A DNA stretch of 64,000 nt from Microplitis mediator (lineage: Eukaryota; Arthropoda; Insecta; Hymenoptera; Braconidae): contig NC_079970.1 of NCBI RefSeq assembly GCF_029852145.1, positions 1-64,000 on the forward strand. Direction: 5' to 3'. Below, piece after piece: positions 23,219 through 37,400 of the stretch. The notes under the pieces were generated by a model, which saw nothing but the letters and a program-made list of their open reading frames with translations, was not told the origin of the DNA and searched no databases. Positions within the stretch are counted from its first letter, which is position 1. Each line of letters begins with the position of its first letter. Both the position numbers and the translations under genes were made by a program.

Positions 23219-26200
23219 GTGTTGGGCTATTCCCAACAGGGCAAGAGTTATGGGCTACTCTTCAAAAAAATTCATACTGGCATCTCCACCCATCTCCACC
23301 CATGTCCACCCATGTCCACCCATCCTTATTTGGGTTGAAACTCAAAAAATAAATTTTTCTCAGGTTTTTTTCTGGTTTTTTCTACTACAGGACACCATAA
23401 GGAACAAAAAACGTTAATATTGTGATGGGCTATTTCCAACAGGGCAAGAGTTATGGGCTACTCTTCAAAAAAATTCATACTGGCATCTCCACCCATCTCC
23501 ACCCATGTCCACCCATGTCCACCCATCCTTATTTGGGTTGAAACTCAAAAAATAAATTTTTCTCAGGTCTTTTTGTGGTTTTTTCTACTACAAGACACCA
23601 TAAGGAACAAAAAACGTTAATATTGTGTTGGGCTATTTCCAACAGGGCGAGAGTTATGGGCTACTCTTCAAAAAAATTCATACTGGCATCTCCACCCATC
23701 TCCACCCATGTCCACCCATCCTTATTTGGGTTGAAACTCAAAAAATGAATTTTTCTCAGGTCTTTTTGTGGTTTTTTCTACTACAGGACACCATAAGGAA
23801 CAAAAAACGTTAATATTGTGTTGGGCTATTTCCAACAGGGCAAGAGTTATGGGCTACTCTTCAAAAAAATTCATACTGGCATCTCCACCCATCTCCACCC
23901 ATGTCCACCCATCCTTATTTGGGTTGAAACTCAGAAAATAAATTTTTCTCAGGACTTTTTGTGGTCTTTCCTACTACAGGACACCATAAGGAACAAAAAA
24001 CGTTATTATTGTGTTGGGCTATTCCCAACAGGGCAAGAGTTATGGGCTACTCTTCAAAAAAATTCACACTGGCATCTCCACCCATGTCCACCCATGTCCA
24101 CCCATCCTTATTTGGGTTGAAACTTAAAAAATAAATTTTTCTCAGGTCTTTTGGTGGTTTTTTCTACTACAGGACACCATAAGGAACAAAAAACGTTAAT
24201 ATTGTGTTGGGCTATTCCCAACAGGGCAAGAGTTATGGGCTACTCTTCAAAAAAATTCATACTGGCATCTCCACCCATCTCCACCCATGTCCACCCATCC
24301 TTATTTGGGTTGAAACTCAAAAAATAAATTTTTCTCAGGTCTTTTTGTGGTTTTTTCTACTACAGGACACCATAAGGAACAAAAAACGTTAATATTGTGT
24401 TGGGCTATTCCCAACAGGGCAAGAGTTATGGGCTACTCTTCAAAAAAATTCATACTGGCATCTCCACCCATGTCCACCCATGTCCACCCATCCTTATTTG
24501 GGTTGAAACTTAAAAAATAAATTTTTCTCAGGTCTTTTGGTGGTTTTTTCTACTACAGGACACCATAAGGAACAAAAAACGTTAATATTGTGTTGGGCTA
24601 TTTCCAACAGGGCAAGAGTTATGGGCTACTCTTCAAAAAAATTCATACTGGCATCTCCACCCATGTCCACCCATGTCCACCCATCCTTATTTGGGTTGAA
24701 ACTCAAAAAATAAATTTTTCTCAGGACTTTTTGTGGTCTTCCCTACTACAGGACACCATAAGGAACAAAAAACGTTAATATTGTGTTGGGCTATTCCCAA
24801 AAGGGCAAGAGTTATGGGCTACTCTTCAAAAAAATTCATACTGGCATCTCCACCCATCTCCACCCATGTCCACCCATGTCCACCCATCCTTATTTGGGTT
24901 GAAACTCAAAAAATAAATTTTTCTCAGGACTTTTTGTGGTCTTTCCTACTACAGGACACCATAAGGAACAAAAAACGTTAATATTGTGTTGGGCTATTCC
25001 CAACAGGGCAAGAGTTATGGGCTACTCTTCAAAAAAATTCATACTGGCATCTCCACCCATGTCCACCCATGTCCACCCATCTTTATTTGGGTTGAAACTC
25101 AAAAAATAAATTTTTCTCAGGACTTTTTGTGGTCTTCCCTACTACAGGACACCATAAGGAACAAAAAACGTTAATATTGTGTTGGGCTATTCCCAACAGG
25201 GCAAGAGTTATGGGCTACTCTTCAAAAAAATTCATACTGGCATCTCCACCCATCTCCACCCATGTCCACCCATCCTTATTTGGGTTGAAACTCAGAAAAT
25301 AAATTTTTCTCAGGACTTTTTGTGGTCTTTTCTACTACTTGACACCATAAGGAACAAAAAACGTTAATATTGTGTTGGGCTATTCCCAACAGGGCAAGAG
25401 TTATGGGCTACTCTTCAAAAAAATTCATACTGGCATCTCCACCCATCTCCACCCATCCTTATTTGGGTTGAAACTCAAAAAATAAAGTTTTCTCAGGACT
25501 TTTTGTGGTCTTTCCTACTACAGGACACCATAAGGAACAAAAAACGTTAATATTGTGTTGGGCTATTTCCAACAGGGCAAGAGTTATGGGCTACTCTTCA
25601 AAAAAATTCATACTGGCATCTCCACCCATCTCCACCCATGTCCACCCATCCTTATTTGGGTTGAAACTCAAAAAATAAAGTTTTCTCAGGACTTTTTGTG
25701 GTCTTTCCTACTACAGGACACCATAAGGAACAAAAAACGTTAATATTGTGTTGGGCTATTCCCAACAGGGCAAGAGTTATGGGCTACTCTTCAAAAAAAT
25801 TCATACTGGCATCTCCACCCATCTCCACCCATGTCCACCCATCCTTATTTGGGTTGAAACTCAGAAAATAAATTTTTCTCAGGACTTTTTGTGGTCTTTC
25901 CTACTACAGGACACCATAAGGAACAAAAAACGTTATTATTGTGTTGGGCTATTCCCAACAGGGCAAGAGTTATGGGCTACTCTTCAAAAAAATTCATACT
26001 GGCATCTCCACCCATCTCCACCCATGTCCACCCATCCTTATTTGGGTTGAAACTCAAAAAATAAAGTTTTTTCAGGACTTTTTGTGGTCTTTCCTACTAC
26101 AGGACACCATAAGGAACAAAAAACGTTAATATTGTGTTGGGCTATTCCCAACAGGGCAAGAGTTATGGGCTACTCTTCAAAAAAATTCATACTGGCATCT

Positions 26201-29200
26201 CCACCCATCTCCACCCATGTCCACCCATCCTTATTTGGGTTGAAACTCAGAAAATAAATCTTTCTCAGGACTTTTTGTGGTCTTTTCTACTACTTGACAC
26301 CATAAGGAACAAAAAACGTTAATATTGTGTTGGGCTATTCCCAACAGGGCAAGAGTTATGGGCTACTCTTCAAAAAAATTCATACTGGCATCTCCACCCA
26401 TCTCCACCCATGTCCACCCATGTCCACCCATCCTTATTTGGGTTGAAACTCAAAAAATAAATTTTTCTCAGGACTTTTTGTGGTTTTTCCTACTACAGGA
26501 CACCATAAGGAACAAAAAACGTTAATATTGTGTTGGGCTATTCCCAAGAGGGCAAGAGTTATGGGCTACTCTTCAAAAAAATTCATACTGGCATCTCCAC
26601 CCATGTCCACCCATGTCCACCCATCCTTATTTGGGTTGAAACTCAAAAAATAAATTTTTCTCAGGACTTTTTGTGGTCTTCCCTACTACAGGACACCATA
26701 AGGAACAAAAAACGTTAATATTGTGTTGGGCTATTCCCAAAAGGGCAAGAGTTATGGGCTACTCTTCAAAAAAATTCATACTGGCATCTCCACCCATCTC
26801 CACCCATGTCCACCCATCCTTATTTGGGTTGATACTCAGAAAATAAATTTTTCTCAGGACTTTTTGTGGTCTTTTCTACTACTTGACACCATAAGGAACA
26901 AAAAACGTTAATATTGTGTTGGGCTATTCCCAACAGGGCAAGAGTTATGGGCTACTCTTCAAAAAAATTCATACTGGCATCTCCACCCATCTCCACCCAT
27001 GTCCACCCATCCTTATTTGGGTTGAAACTCAAAAAATAAATTTTTCTCAGGACTTTTTGTGGTTTTTCCTACTACAGGACACCATAAGGAACAAAAAACG
27101 TTAATATTGTGTTGGGCTATTCCCAACAGGGCAAGAGTTATGGGCTACTCTTCAAAAAAATTCATACTGGCATCTCCACCCATCTCCACCCATGTCCACC
27201 CATCCTTATTTGGGTTGAAACTCAGAAAATAAATTTTTCTCAGGACTTTTTGTGGTCTTTCCTACTACAGGACACCATAAGGAACAAAAAACGTTATTAT
27301 TGTGTTGGGCTATTCCCAACAGGGCAAGAGTTATGGGCTACTCTTCAAAAAAATTCATACTGGCATCTCCACCCATCTCCACCCATGTCCACCCATCCTT
27401 ATTTGGGTTGAAACTCAAAAAATAAAGTTTTTTCAGGACTTTTTGTGGTCTTTCCTACTACAGGACACCATAAGGAACAAAAAACGTTAATATTGTGTTG
27501 GGCTATTCCCAACAGGGCAAGAGTTATGGGCTACTCATCAAAAAAATTCATACTGGCATCTCCACCCATCTCCACCCATGTCCACCCATCCTTATTTGGG
27601 TTGAAACTCAGAAAATAAATTTTTCTCAGGACTTTTTGTGGTCTTTTCTACTACTTGACACCATAAGGAACAAAAAACGTTAATATTGTGTTGGGCTATT
27701 CCCAACAGGGCAAGAGTTATGGGCTACTCTTCAAAAAAATTCATACTGGCATCTCCACCCATCTCCACCCATGTCCACCCATGTCCACCCATCCTTATTT
27801 GGGTTGAAACTCAAAAAATAAATTTTTCTCAGGACTTTTTGTGGTTTTTCCTACTACAGGACACCATAAGGAACAAAAAACGTTAATATTGTGTTGGGCT
27901 ATTCCCAAGAGGGCAAGAGTTATGGGCTACTCTTCAAAAAAATTCATACTGGCATCTCCACCCATGTCCACCCATGTCCACCCATCCTTATTTGGGTTGA
28001 AACTCAAAAAATAAATTTTTCTCAGGACTTTTTGTGGTCTTCCCTACTACAGGACACCATAAGGAACAAAAAACGTTAATATTGTGTTGGGCTATACCCA
28101 AAAGGGCAAGAGTTATGGGCTACTCTTCAAAAAAATTCATACTGGCATCTCCACCCATGTCCACCCATCCTTATTTGGGTTGAAACTCAAAAAATAAATT
28201 TTTCTCAGGACTTTTTGTGGTCTTCCCTACTACAGGACACCATAAGGAACAAAAAACGTTAATATTGTGTTGGGCTATTCCCAACAGGGCAAGAGTTATG
28301 GGCTACTCTTCAAAAAAATTCATACTGGCATCTCCACCCATCTCCACCCATGTCCACCCATGTCCACCCATCCTTATTTGGGTTGAAACTCAAAAAATAA
28401 ATTTTTCTCAGGACTTTTTGTGGTTTTTCCTACTACAGGACACCATAAGGAACAAAAAACGTTAATATTGTGTTGGGCTATTCCCAACAGGGCAAGAGTT
28501 ATGGGCTACTCTTCAAAAAAATTCATACTGGCATCTCCACCCATGTCCACCCATGTCCACCCATCCTTATTTGGGTTGAAACTCAAAAAATAAATTTTTC
28601 TCAGGACTTTTTGTGGTCTTCCCTACTACAGGACACCATAAGGAACAAAAAACGTTAATATTGTGTTGGGCTATTCCCAAAAGGGCAAGAGTTATGGGCT
28701 ACTCTTCAAAAAAATTCATACTGGCATCTCCACCCATGTCCACCCATCCTTATTTGGGTTGAAACTCAAAAAATAAATTTTTCTCAGGACTTTTTGTGGT
28801 CTTCCCTACTACAGGACACCATAAGGAACAAAAAACGTTAATATTGTGTTGGGCTATTCCCAACAGGGCAAGAGTTATGGGCTACTCTTCAAAAAAATTC
28901 ATACTGGCATCTCCACCCATGTCCACCCATGTCCACCCATGTCCACCCATCCTTATTTGGGTTGAAACTCAAAAAATAAAGTTTTCTCAGGACTTTTTGT
29001 GGTCTTTCCTACTACAGGACACCATAAGGAACAAAAAACGTTAATATTGTGTTGGGCTATTCCCAACAGGGCAAGAGTTATGGGCGACTCTTCAAAAAAA
29101 TTCATACTGGCATCTCCACCCATCTCCACCCATGTCCACCCATCCTTATTTGGGTTGAAACTCAGAAAATAAATTTTTCTCAGGACTTTTTGTGGTCTTT

Positions 29201-32200
29201 CCTACTACAGGACACCATAAGGAACAAAAAACGTTATTATTGTGTTGGGCTATTCCCAACAGGGCAAGAGTTATGGGCTACTCTTCAAAAAAATTCATAC
29301 TGGCATCTCCACCCATGTCCACCCATGTCCACCCATCCTTATTTGGGTTGAAACTTAAAAAATAAATTTTTCTCAGGTCTTTTGGTGGTTTTTTCTACTA
29401 CAGGACACCATAAGGAACAAAAAACGTTAATATTGTGTTGGGCTATTTCCAACAGGGCAAGAGTTATGGGCTACTCTTCAAAAAAATTCATACTGGCATC
29501 TCCACCCATGTCCACCCATGTCCACCCATGTCCACCCATCCTTATTTGGGTTGAAACTCAAAAAATAAATTTTTCTCAGGACTTTTTGTGGTCTTCCCTA
29601 CTACAGGACACCATAAGGAACAAAAAACGTTAATATTGTGTTGGGCTATTCCCAAAAGGGCAAGAGTTATGGGCTACTCTTCAAAAAAATTCATACTGGC
29701 ATCTCCACCCATCTCCACCCATGTCCACCCATCCTTATTTGGGTTGAAACTCAAAAAATAAATTTTTCTCAGGACTTTTTGTGGTCTTTCCTACTACAGG
29801 ACACCATAAGGAACAAAAAACGTTAATATTGTGTTGGGCTATTCCCAACAGGGCAAGAGTTATGGGCTACTCTTCAAAAAAATTCATACTGGCATCTCCA
29901 CCCATGTCCACCCATGTCCACCCATCTTTATTTGGGTTGAAACTCAAAAAATAAATTTTTCTCAGGACTTTTTGTGGTCTTCCCTACTACAGGACACCAT
30001 AAGGAACAAAAAACGTTAATATTGTGTTGGGCTATTCCCAACAGGGCAAGAGTTATGGGCTACTCTTCAAAAAAATTCATACTGGCATCTCCACCCATCT
30101 CCACCCATGTCCACCCATCCTTATTTGGGTTGAAACTCAGAAAATAAATTTTTCTCAGGACTTTTTGTGGTCTTTTCTACTACTTGACACCATAAGGAAC
30201 AAAAAACGTTAATATTGTGTTGGGCTATTCCCAACAGGGCAAGAGTTATGGGCTACTCTTCAAAAAAATTCATACTGGCATCTCCACCCATCTCCACCCA
30301 TCCTTATTTGGGTTGAAACTCAAAAAATAAAGTTTTCTCAGGACTTTTTGTGGTCTTTCCTACTACAGGACACCATAAGGAACAAAAAACGTTAATATTG
30401 TGTTGGGCTATTCCCAACAGGGCAAGAGTTATGGGCTACTCTTCAAAAAAATTCATACTGGCATCTCCACCCATCTCCACCCATCCTTATTTGGGTTGAA
30501 ACTCAAAAAATAAAGTTTTCTCAGGACTTTTTGTGGTCTTTCCTACTACAGGACACCATAAGGAACAAAAAACGTTAATATTGTGTTGGGCTATTCCCAA
30601 CAGGGCAAGAGTTATGGGCTACTCTTCAAAAAAATTCATACTGGCATCTCCACCCATCTCCACCCATGTCCACCCATCCTTATTTGGGTTGAAACTCAGA
30701 AAATAAATTTTTCTCAGGACTTTTTGTGGTCTTTCCTACTACAGGACACCATAAGGAACAAAAAACGTTATTATTGTGTTGGGCTATTCCCAACAGGGCA
30801 AGAGTTATGGGCTACTCTTCAAAAAAATTCATACTGGCATCTCCACCCATCTCCACCCATGTCCACCCATCCTTATTTGGGTTGAAACTCAAAAAATAAA
30901 GTTTTTTCAGGACTTTTTGTGGTCTTTCCTACTACAGGACACCATAAGGAACAAAAAACGTTAATATTGTGTTGGGCTATTCCCAACAGGGCAAGAGTTA
31001 TGGGCTACTCTTCAAAAAAATTCATACTGGCATCTCCACCCATCTCCACCCATGTCCACCCATCCTTATTTGGGTTGAAACTCAGAAAATAAATTTTTCT
31101 CAGGACTTTTTGTGGTCTTTTCTACTACTTGACACCATAAGGAACAAAAAACGTTAATATTGTGTTGGGCTATTCCCAACAGGGCAAGAGTTATGGGCTA
31201 CTCTTCAAAAAAATTCATACTGGCATCTCCACCCATGTCCACCCATGTCCACCCATCCTTATTTGGGTTGAAACTCAAAAAATAAATTTTTCTCAGGACT
31301 TTTTGTGGTTTTTCCTACTACAGGACACCATAAGGAACAAAAAACGTTAATATTGTGTTGGGCTATTCCCAAGAGGGCAAGAGTTATGGGCTACTCTTCA
31401 AAAAAATTCATACTGGCATCTCCACCCATGTCCACCCATGTCCACCCATCCTTATTTGGGTTGAAACTCAAAAAATAAATTTTTCTCAGGACTTTTTGTG
31501 GTCTTCCCTACTACAGGACACCATAAGGAACAAAAAACGTTAATATTGTGTTGGGCTATTCCCAAAAGGGCAAGAGTTATGGGCTACTCTTCAAAAAAAT
31601 TCATACTGGCATCTCCACCCATGTCCACCCATCCTTATTTGGGTTGAAACTCAAAAAATAAATTTTTCTCAGGACTTTTTGTGGTCTTCCCTACTACAGG
31701 ACACCATAAGGAACAAAAAACGTTAATATTGTGTTGGGCTATTCCCAACAGGGCAAGAGTTATGGGCTACTCTTCAAAAAAATTCATACTGGCATCTCCA
31801 CCCATCTCCACCCATGTCCACCCATGTCCACCCATCCTTATTTGGGTTGAAACTCAAAAAATAAATTTTTCTCAGGACTTTTTGTGGTTTTTCCTACTAC
31901 AGGACACCATAAGGAACAAAAAACGTTAATATTGTGTTGGGCTATTCCCAACAGGGCAAGAGTTATGGACTACTCTTCAAAAAAATTCATACTGGCATCT
32001 CCACCCATCTCCACCCATGTCCACCCATGTCCACCCATCCTTATTTGGGTTGAAACTCAAAAAATAAATTTTTCTCAGGACTTTTTGTGGTTTTTCCTAC
32101 TACAGGACACCATAAGGAACAAAAAACGTTAATATTGTGTTGGGCTATTCCCAACAGGGCAAGAGTTATGGGCTACTCTTCAAAAAAATTCATACTGGCA

Positions 32201-33235
32201 TCTCCACCCATCTCCACCCATGTCCACCCATGTCCACCCATCCTTATTTGGGTTGAAACTCAAAAAATAAATTTTTCTCAGGACTTTTTGTGGTCTTCCC
32301 TACTACAGGACACCATAAGGAACAAAAAACGTTAATATTGTGTTGGGCTATTCCCAACAGGGCAAGAGTTATGGGCTACTCTTCAAAAAAATTCATACTG
32401 GCATCTCCACCCATCTCCACCCATGTCCACCCATCCTTATTTGGGTTGAAACTCAGAAAATAAATTTTTCTCAGGACTTTTTGTGGTCTTTCCTACTACA
32501 GGACACCATAAGGAACAAAAAACGTTATTATTGTGTTGGGCTATTCCCAACAGGGCAAGAGTTATGGGCTACTCTTCAAAAAAATTCATACTGGCATCTC
32601 CACCCATCTCCACCCATGTCCACCCATCCTTATTTGGGTTGAAACTCAAAAAATAAAGTTTTTTCAGGACTTTTTGTGGTCTTTCCTACTACAGGACACC
32701 ATAAGGAACAAAAAACGTTAATATTGTGTTGGGCTATTCCCAACAGGGCAAGAGTTATGGGCTACTCTTCAAAAAAATTCATACTGGCATCTCCACCCGT
32801 CTCCACCCATGTCCACCCATCCTTATTTGGGTTGAAACTCAGAAAATAAATTTTTCTCAGGACTTTTTGTGGTCTTTTCTACTACTTGACACCATAAGGA
32901 ACAAAAAACGTTAATATTGTGTTGGGCTATTCCCAACAGGGCAAGAGTTATGGGCTACTCTTCAAAAAAATTCATACTGGCATCTCCACCCATGTCCACC
33001 CATGTCCACCCATGTCCACCCATCCTTATTTGGGTTGAAACTCAAAAAATAAAGTTTTCTCAGGACTTTTTGTGGTCTTTCCTACTACAGGACACCATAA
33101 GGAACAAAAAACGTTAATATTGTGTTGGGCTATTTCCAACAGGGCGAGAGTTATGGGCTACTCTTCAAAAAAATTCATACTGGCATCTCCACCCATCTCC
33201 ACCCATGTCCACCCATCCTTATTTGGGTTGAAACT
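23219..33235. repeat. Segmental duplication, copy X (about 10.0 kb)
   Basis: Starts run 23219, 23422 (A), 23625 (E), 23818, 24011 (V), 24204, 24397, 24590, 24783 (K), 24986 (T), 25179 (L), 25372 (CC), 25555, 25748, 25941 (V), 26134 (L), 26327, 26530 (R), 26723 (K and L), 26916, 27109, 27302 (V), 27495 (L), 27688, 27891 (R), 28084 (K), 28267, 28470, 28663 (K), 28846, 29049, 29242 (V), 29435, 29638 (K), 29831 (T), 30024 (L), 30217 and 30400 (both CC), 30583, 30776 (V), 30969 (L), 31162, 31355 (R), 31548 (K), 31731, 31934, 32137, 32340, 32533 (V), 32726 (L), 32919, 33122 (E and L). The order is repeated in copy Y. Copy X has two monomers (386 bp) that Y lacks, around 25,960-26,400. Confidence 0.88.
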
Positions 33236-34482
33236 CAGAAAATAAATTTTTCTCAGGACTTTTTGTGGTCTTTTCTACTACTTGACACCACAAGGAACAA
33301 AAAACGTTAATATTGTGTTGGGCTATTCCCAACAGGGCAAGAGTTATGGGCTACTCTTCAAAAAAATTCATACTGGCATCTCCACCCATGTCCACCCATG
33401 TCCACCCATCCTTATTTGGGTTGAAACTCAAAAAATAAATTTTTCTCAGGACTTTTTGTGGTTTTTCCTACTACAGGACACCATAAGGAACAAAAAACGT
33501 TAATATTGTGTTGGGCTATTCCCAAGAGGGCAAGAGTTATGGGCTACTCTTCAAAAAAATTCATACTGGCATCTCCACCCATGTCCACCCATGTCCACCC
33601 ATCCTTATTTGGGTTGAAACTCAAAAAATAAATTTTTCTCAGGACTTTTTGTGGTCTTCCCTACTACAGGACACCATAAGGAACAAAAAACGTTAATATT
33701 GTGTTGGGCTATTCCCAAAAGAGCAAGAGTTATGGGCTACTCTTCAAAAAAATTCATACTGGCATCTCCACCCATGTCCACCCATGTCCACCCATCCTTA
33801 TTTGGGTTGAAACTCAAAAAATAAATTTTTCTCAGGACTTTTTGTGGTCTTCCCTACTACAGGACACCATAAGGAACAAAAAACGTTAATATTGTGTTGG
33901 GCTATTCCCAAAAGAGCAAGAGTTATGGGCTACTCTTCAAAAAAATTCATACTGGCATCTCCACCCATGTCCACCCATCCTTATTTGGGTTGAAACTCAA
34001 AAAATAAATTTTTCTCAGGACTTTTTGTGGTCTTCCCTACTACAGGACACCATAAGGAACAAAAAACGTTAATATTGTGTTGGGCTATTCCCAACAGGGC
34101 AAGAGTTATGGGCTACTCTTCAAAAAAATTCATACTGGCATCTCCACCCATCTCCACCCATGTCCACCCATGTCCACCCATCCTTATTTGGGTTGAAACT
34201 CAAAAAATAAATTTTTCTCAGGACTTTTTGTGGTTTTTCCTACTACAGGACACCATAAGGAACAAAAAACGTTAATATTGTGTTGGGCTATTCCCAACAG
34301 GGCAAGAGTTATGGGCTACTCTTCAAAAAAATTCATACTGGCATCTCCACCCATCTCCACCCATGTCCACCCATGTCCACCCATCCTTATTTGGGTTGAA
34401 ACTCAAAAAATAAATTTTTCTCAGGACTTTTTGTGGTCTTCCCTACTACAGGACACCATAAGGAACAAAAAACGTTAATATT
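33236..34482. repeat. Satellite between the two 10-kb copies
   Basis: This covers the rest of the 33122 monomer and starts 33315, 33508 (R), 33701 and 33894 (both K with a further GAGC change), 34077 and 34280. The neighbouring 33701 and 33894 monomers share CCAAAAGAGC, seen nowhere else, so one probably arose from the other by local slippage or exchange. The 33122 monomer is itself a hybrid: E-type at its left end, L-type at its right. Confidence 0.75.
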
Positions 34483-37400
34483 GTGTTGGGCTATTCCCAA
34501 CAGGGCAAGAGTTATGGGCTACTCTTCAAAAAAATTCATACTGGCATCTCCACCCATCTCCACCCATGTCCACCCATGTCCACCCATCCTTATTTGGGTT
34601 GAAACTCAAAAAATAAATTTTTCTCAGGTCTTTTTCTGGTTTTTTCTACTACAGGACACCATAAGGAACAAAAAACGTTAATATTGTGATGGGCTATTTC
34701 CAACAGGGCAAGAGTTATGGGCTACTCTTCAAAAAAATTCATACTGGCATCTCCACCCATCTCCACCCATGTCCACCCATGTCCACCCATCCTTATTTGG
34801 GTTGAAACTTAAAAAATAAATTTTTCTCAGGTCTTTTTGTGGTTTTTTCTACTACAAGACACCATAAGGAACAAAAAACGTTAATATTGTGTTGGGCTAT
34901 TTCCAACAGGGCGAGAGTTATGGGCTACTCTTCAAAAAAATTCATACTGGCATCTCCACCCATCTCCACCCATGTCCACCCATCCTTATTTGGGTTGAAA
35001 CTCAAAAAATGAATTTTTCTCAGGTCTTTTTGTGGTTTTTTCTACTACAGGACACCATAAGGAACAAAAAACGTTAATATTGTGTTGGGCTATTTCCAAC
35101 AGGGCAAGAGTTATGGGCTACTCTTCAAAAAAATTCATACTGGCATCTCCACCCATCTCCACCCATGTCCACCCATCCTTATTTGGGTTGAAACTCAGAA
35201 AATAAATTTTTCTCAGGACTTTTTGTGGTCTTTCCTACTACAGGACACCATAAGGAACAAAAAACGTTATTATTGTGTTGTGCTATTCCCAACAGGGCAA
35301 GAGTTATGGGCTACTCTTCAAAAAAATTCACACTGGCATCTCCACCCATGTCCACCCATGTCCACCCATCCTTATTTGGGTTGAAACTTAAAAAATAAAT
35401 TTTTCTCAGGTCTTTTGGTGGTTTTTTCTACTACAGGACACCATAAGGAACAAAAAACGTTAATATTGTGTTGGGCTATTCCCAACAGGGCAAGAGTTAT
35501 GGGCTACTCTTCAAAAAAATTCATACTGGCATCTCCACCCATCTCCACCCATGTCCACCCATCCTTATTTGGGTTGAAACTCAAAAAATAAATTTTTCTC
35601 AGGTCTTTTTGTGGTTTTTTCTACTACAGGACACCATAAGGAACAAAAAACGTTAATATTGTGTTGGGCTATTCCCAACAGGGCAAGAGTTATGGGCTAC
35701 TCTTCAAAAAAATTCATACTGGCATCTCCACCCATGTCCACCCATGTCCACCCATCCTTATTTGGGTTGAAACTTAAAAAATAAATTTTTCTCAGGTCTT
35801 TTGGTGGTTTTTTCTACTACAGGACACCATAAGGAACAAAAAACGTTAATATTGTGTTGGGCTATTTCCAACAGGGCAAGAGTTATGGGCTACTCTTCAA
35901 AAAAATTCATACTGGCATCTCCACCCATGTCCACCCATGTCCACCCATCCTTATTTGGGTTGAAACTCAAAAAATAAATTTTTCTCAGGACTTTTTGTGG
36001 TCTTCCCTACTACAGGAAACCATAAGGAACAAAAAACGTTAATATTGTGTTGGGCTATTCCCAAAAGGGCAAGAGTTATGGGCTACTCTTCAAAAAAATT
36101 CATTCTGGCATCTCCACCCATCTCCACCCATGTCCACCCATGTCCACCCATCCTTATTTGGGTTGAAACTCAAAAAATAAATTTTTCTCAGGACTTTTTG
36201 TGGTCTTTCCTACTACAGGACACCATAAGGAACAAAAAACGTTAATATTGTGTTGGGCTATTCCCAACAGGGCAAGAGTTATGGGCTACTCTTCAAAAAA
36301 ATTCATACTGGCATCTCCACCCATGTCCACCCATGTCCACCCATCTTTATTTGGGTTGAAACTCAAAAAATAAATTTTTCTCAGGACTTTTTGTGGTCTT
36401 CCCTACTACAGGACACCATAAGGAACAAAAAACGTTAATATTGTGTTGGGCTATTCCCAACAGGGCAAGAGTTATGGGCTACTCTTCAAAAAAATTCATA
36501 CTGGCATCTCCACCCATCTCCACCCATGTCCACCCATCCTTATTTGGGTTGAAACTCAGAAAATAAATTTTTCTCAGGACTTTTTGTGGTCTTTTCTACT
36601 ACTTGACACCATAAGGAACAAAAAACGTTAATATTGTGTTGGGCTATTCCCAACAGGGCAAGAGTTATGGGCTACTCTTCAAAAAAATTCATACTGGCAT
36701 CTCCACCCATCTCCACCCATCCTTATTTGGGTTGAAACTCAAAAAATAAAGTTTTCTCAGGACTTTTTGTGGTCTTTCCTACTACAGGACACCATAAGGA
36801 ACAAAAAACGTTAATATTGTGTTGGGCTATTTCCAACAGGGCAAGAGTTATGGGCTACTCTTCAAAAAAATTCATACTGGCATCTCCACCCATCTCCACC
36901 CATGTCCACCCATCCTTATTTGGGTTGAAACTCAAAAAATAAAGTTTTCTCAGGACTTTTTGTGGTCTTTCCTACTACAGGACACCATAAGGAACAAAAA
37001 ACGTTAATATTGTGTTGGGCTATTCCCAACAGGGCAAGAGTTATGGGCTACTCTTCAAAAAAATTCATACTGGCATCTCCACCCATCTCCACCCATGTCC
37101 ACCCATCCTTATTTGGGTTGAAACTCAGAAAATAAATTTTTCTCAGGACTTTTTGTGGTCTTTCCTACTACAGGACACCATAAGGAACAAAAAACGTTAT
37201 TATTGTGTTGGGCTATTCCCAACAGGGCAAGAGTTATGGGCTACTCTTCAAAAAAATTCATACTGGCATCTCCACCCATCTCCACCCATGTCCACCCATG
37301 TCCACCCATCCTTATTTGGGTTGAAACTCAAAAAATAAATTTTTCTCAGGACTTTTTGTGGTTTTTCCTACTACAGGACACCATAAGGAACAAAAAACGT

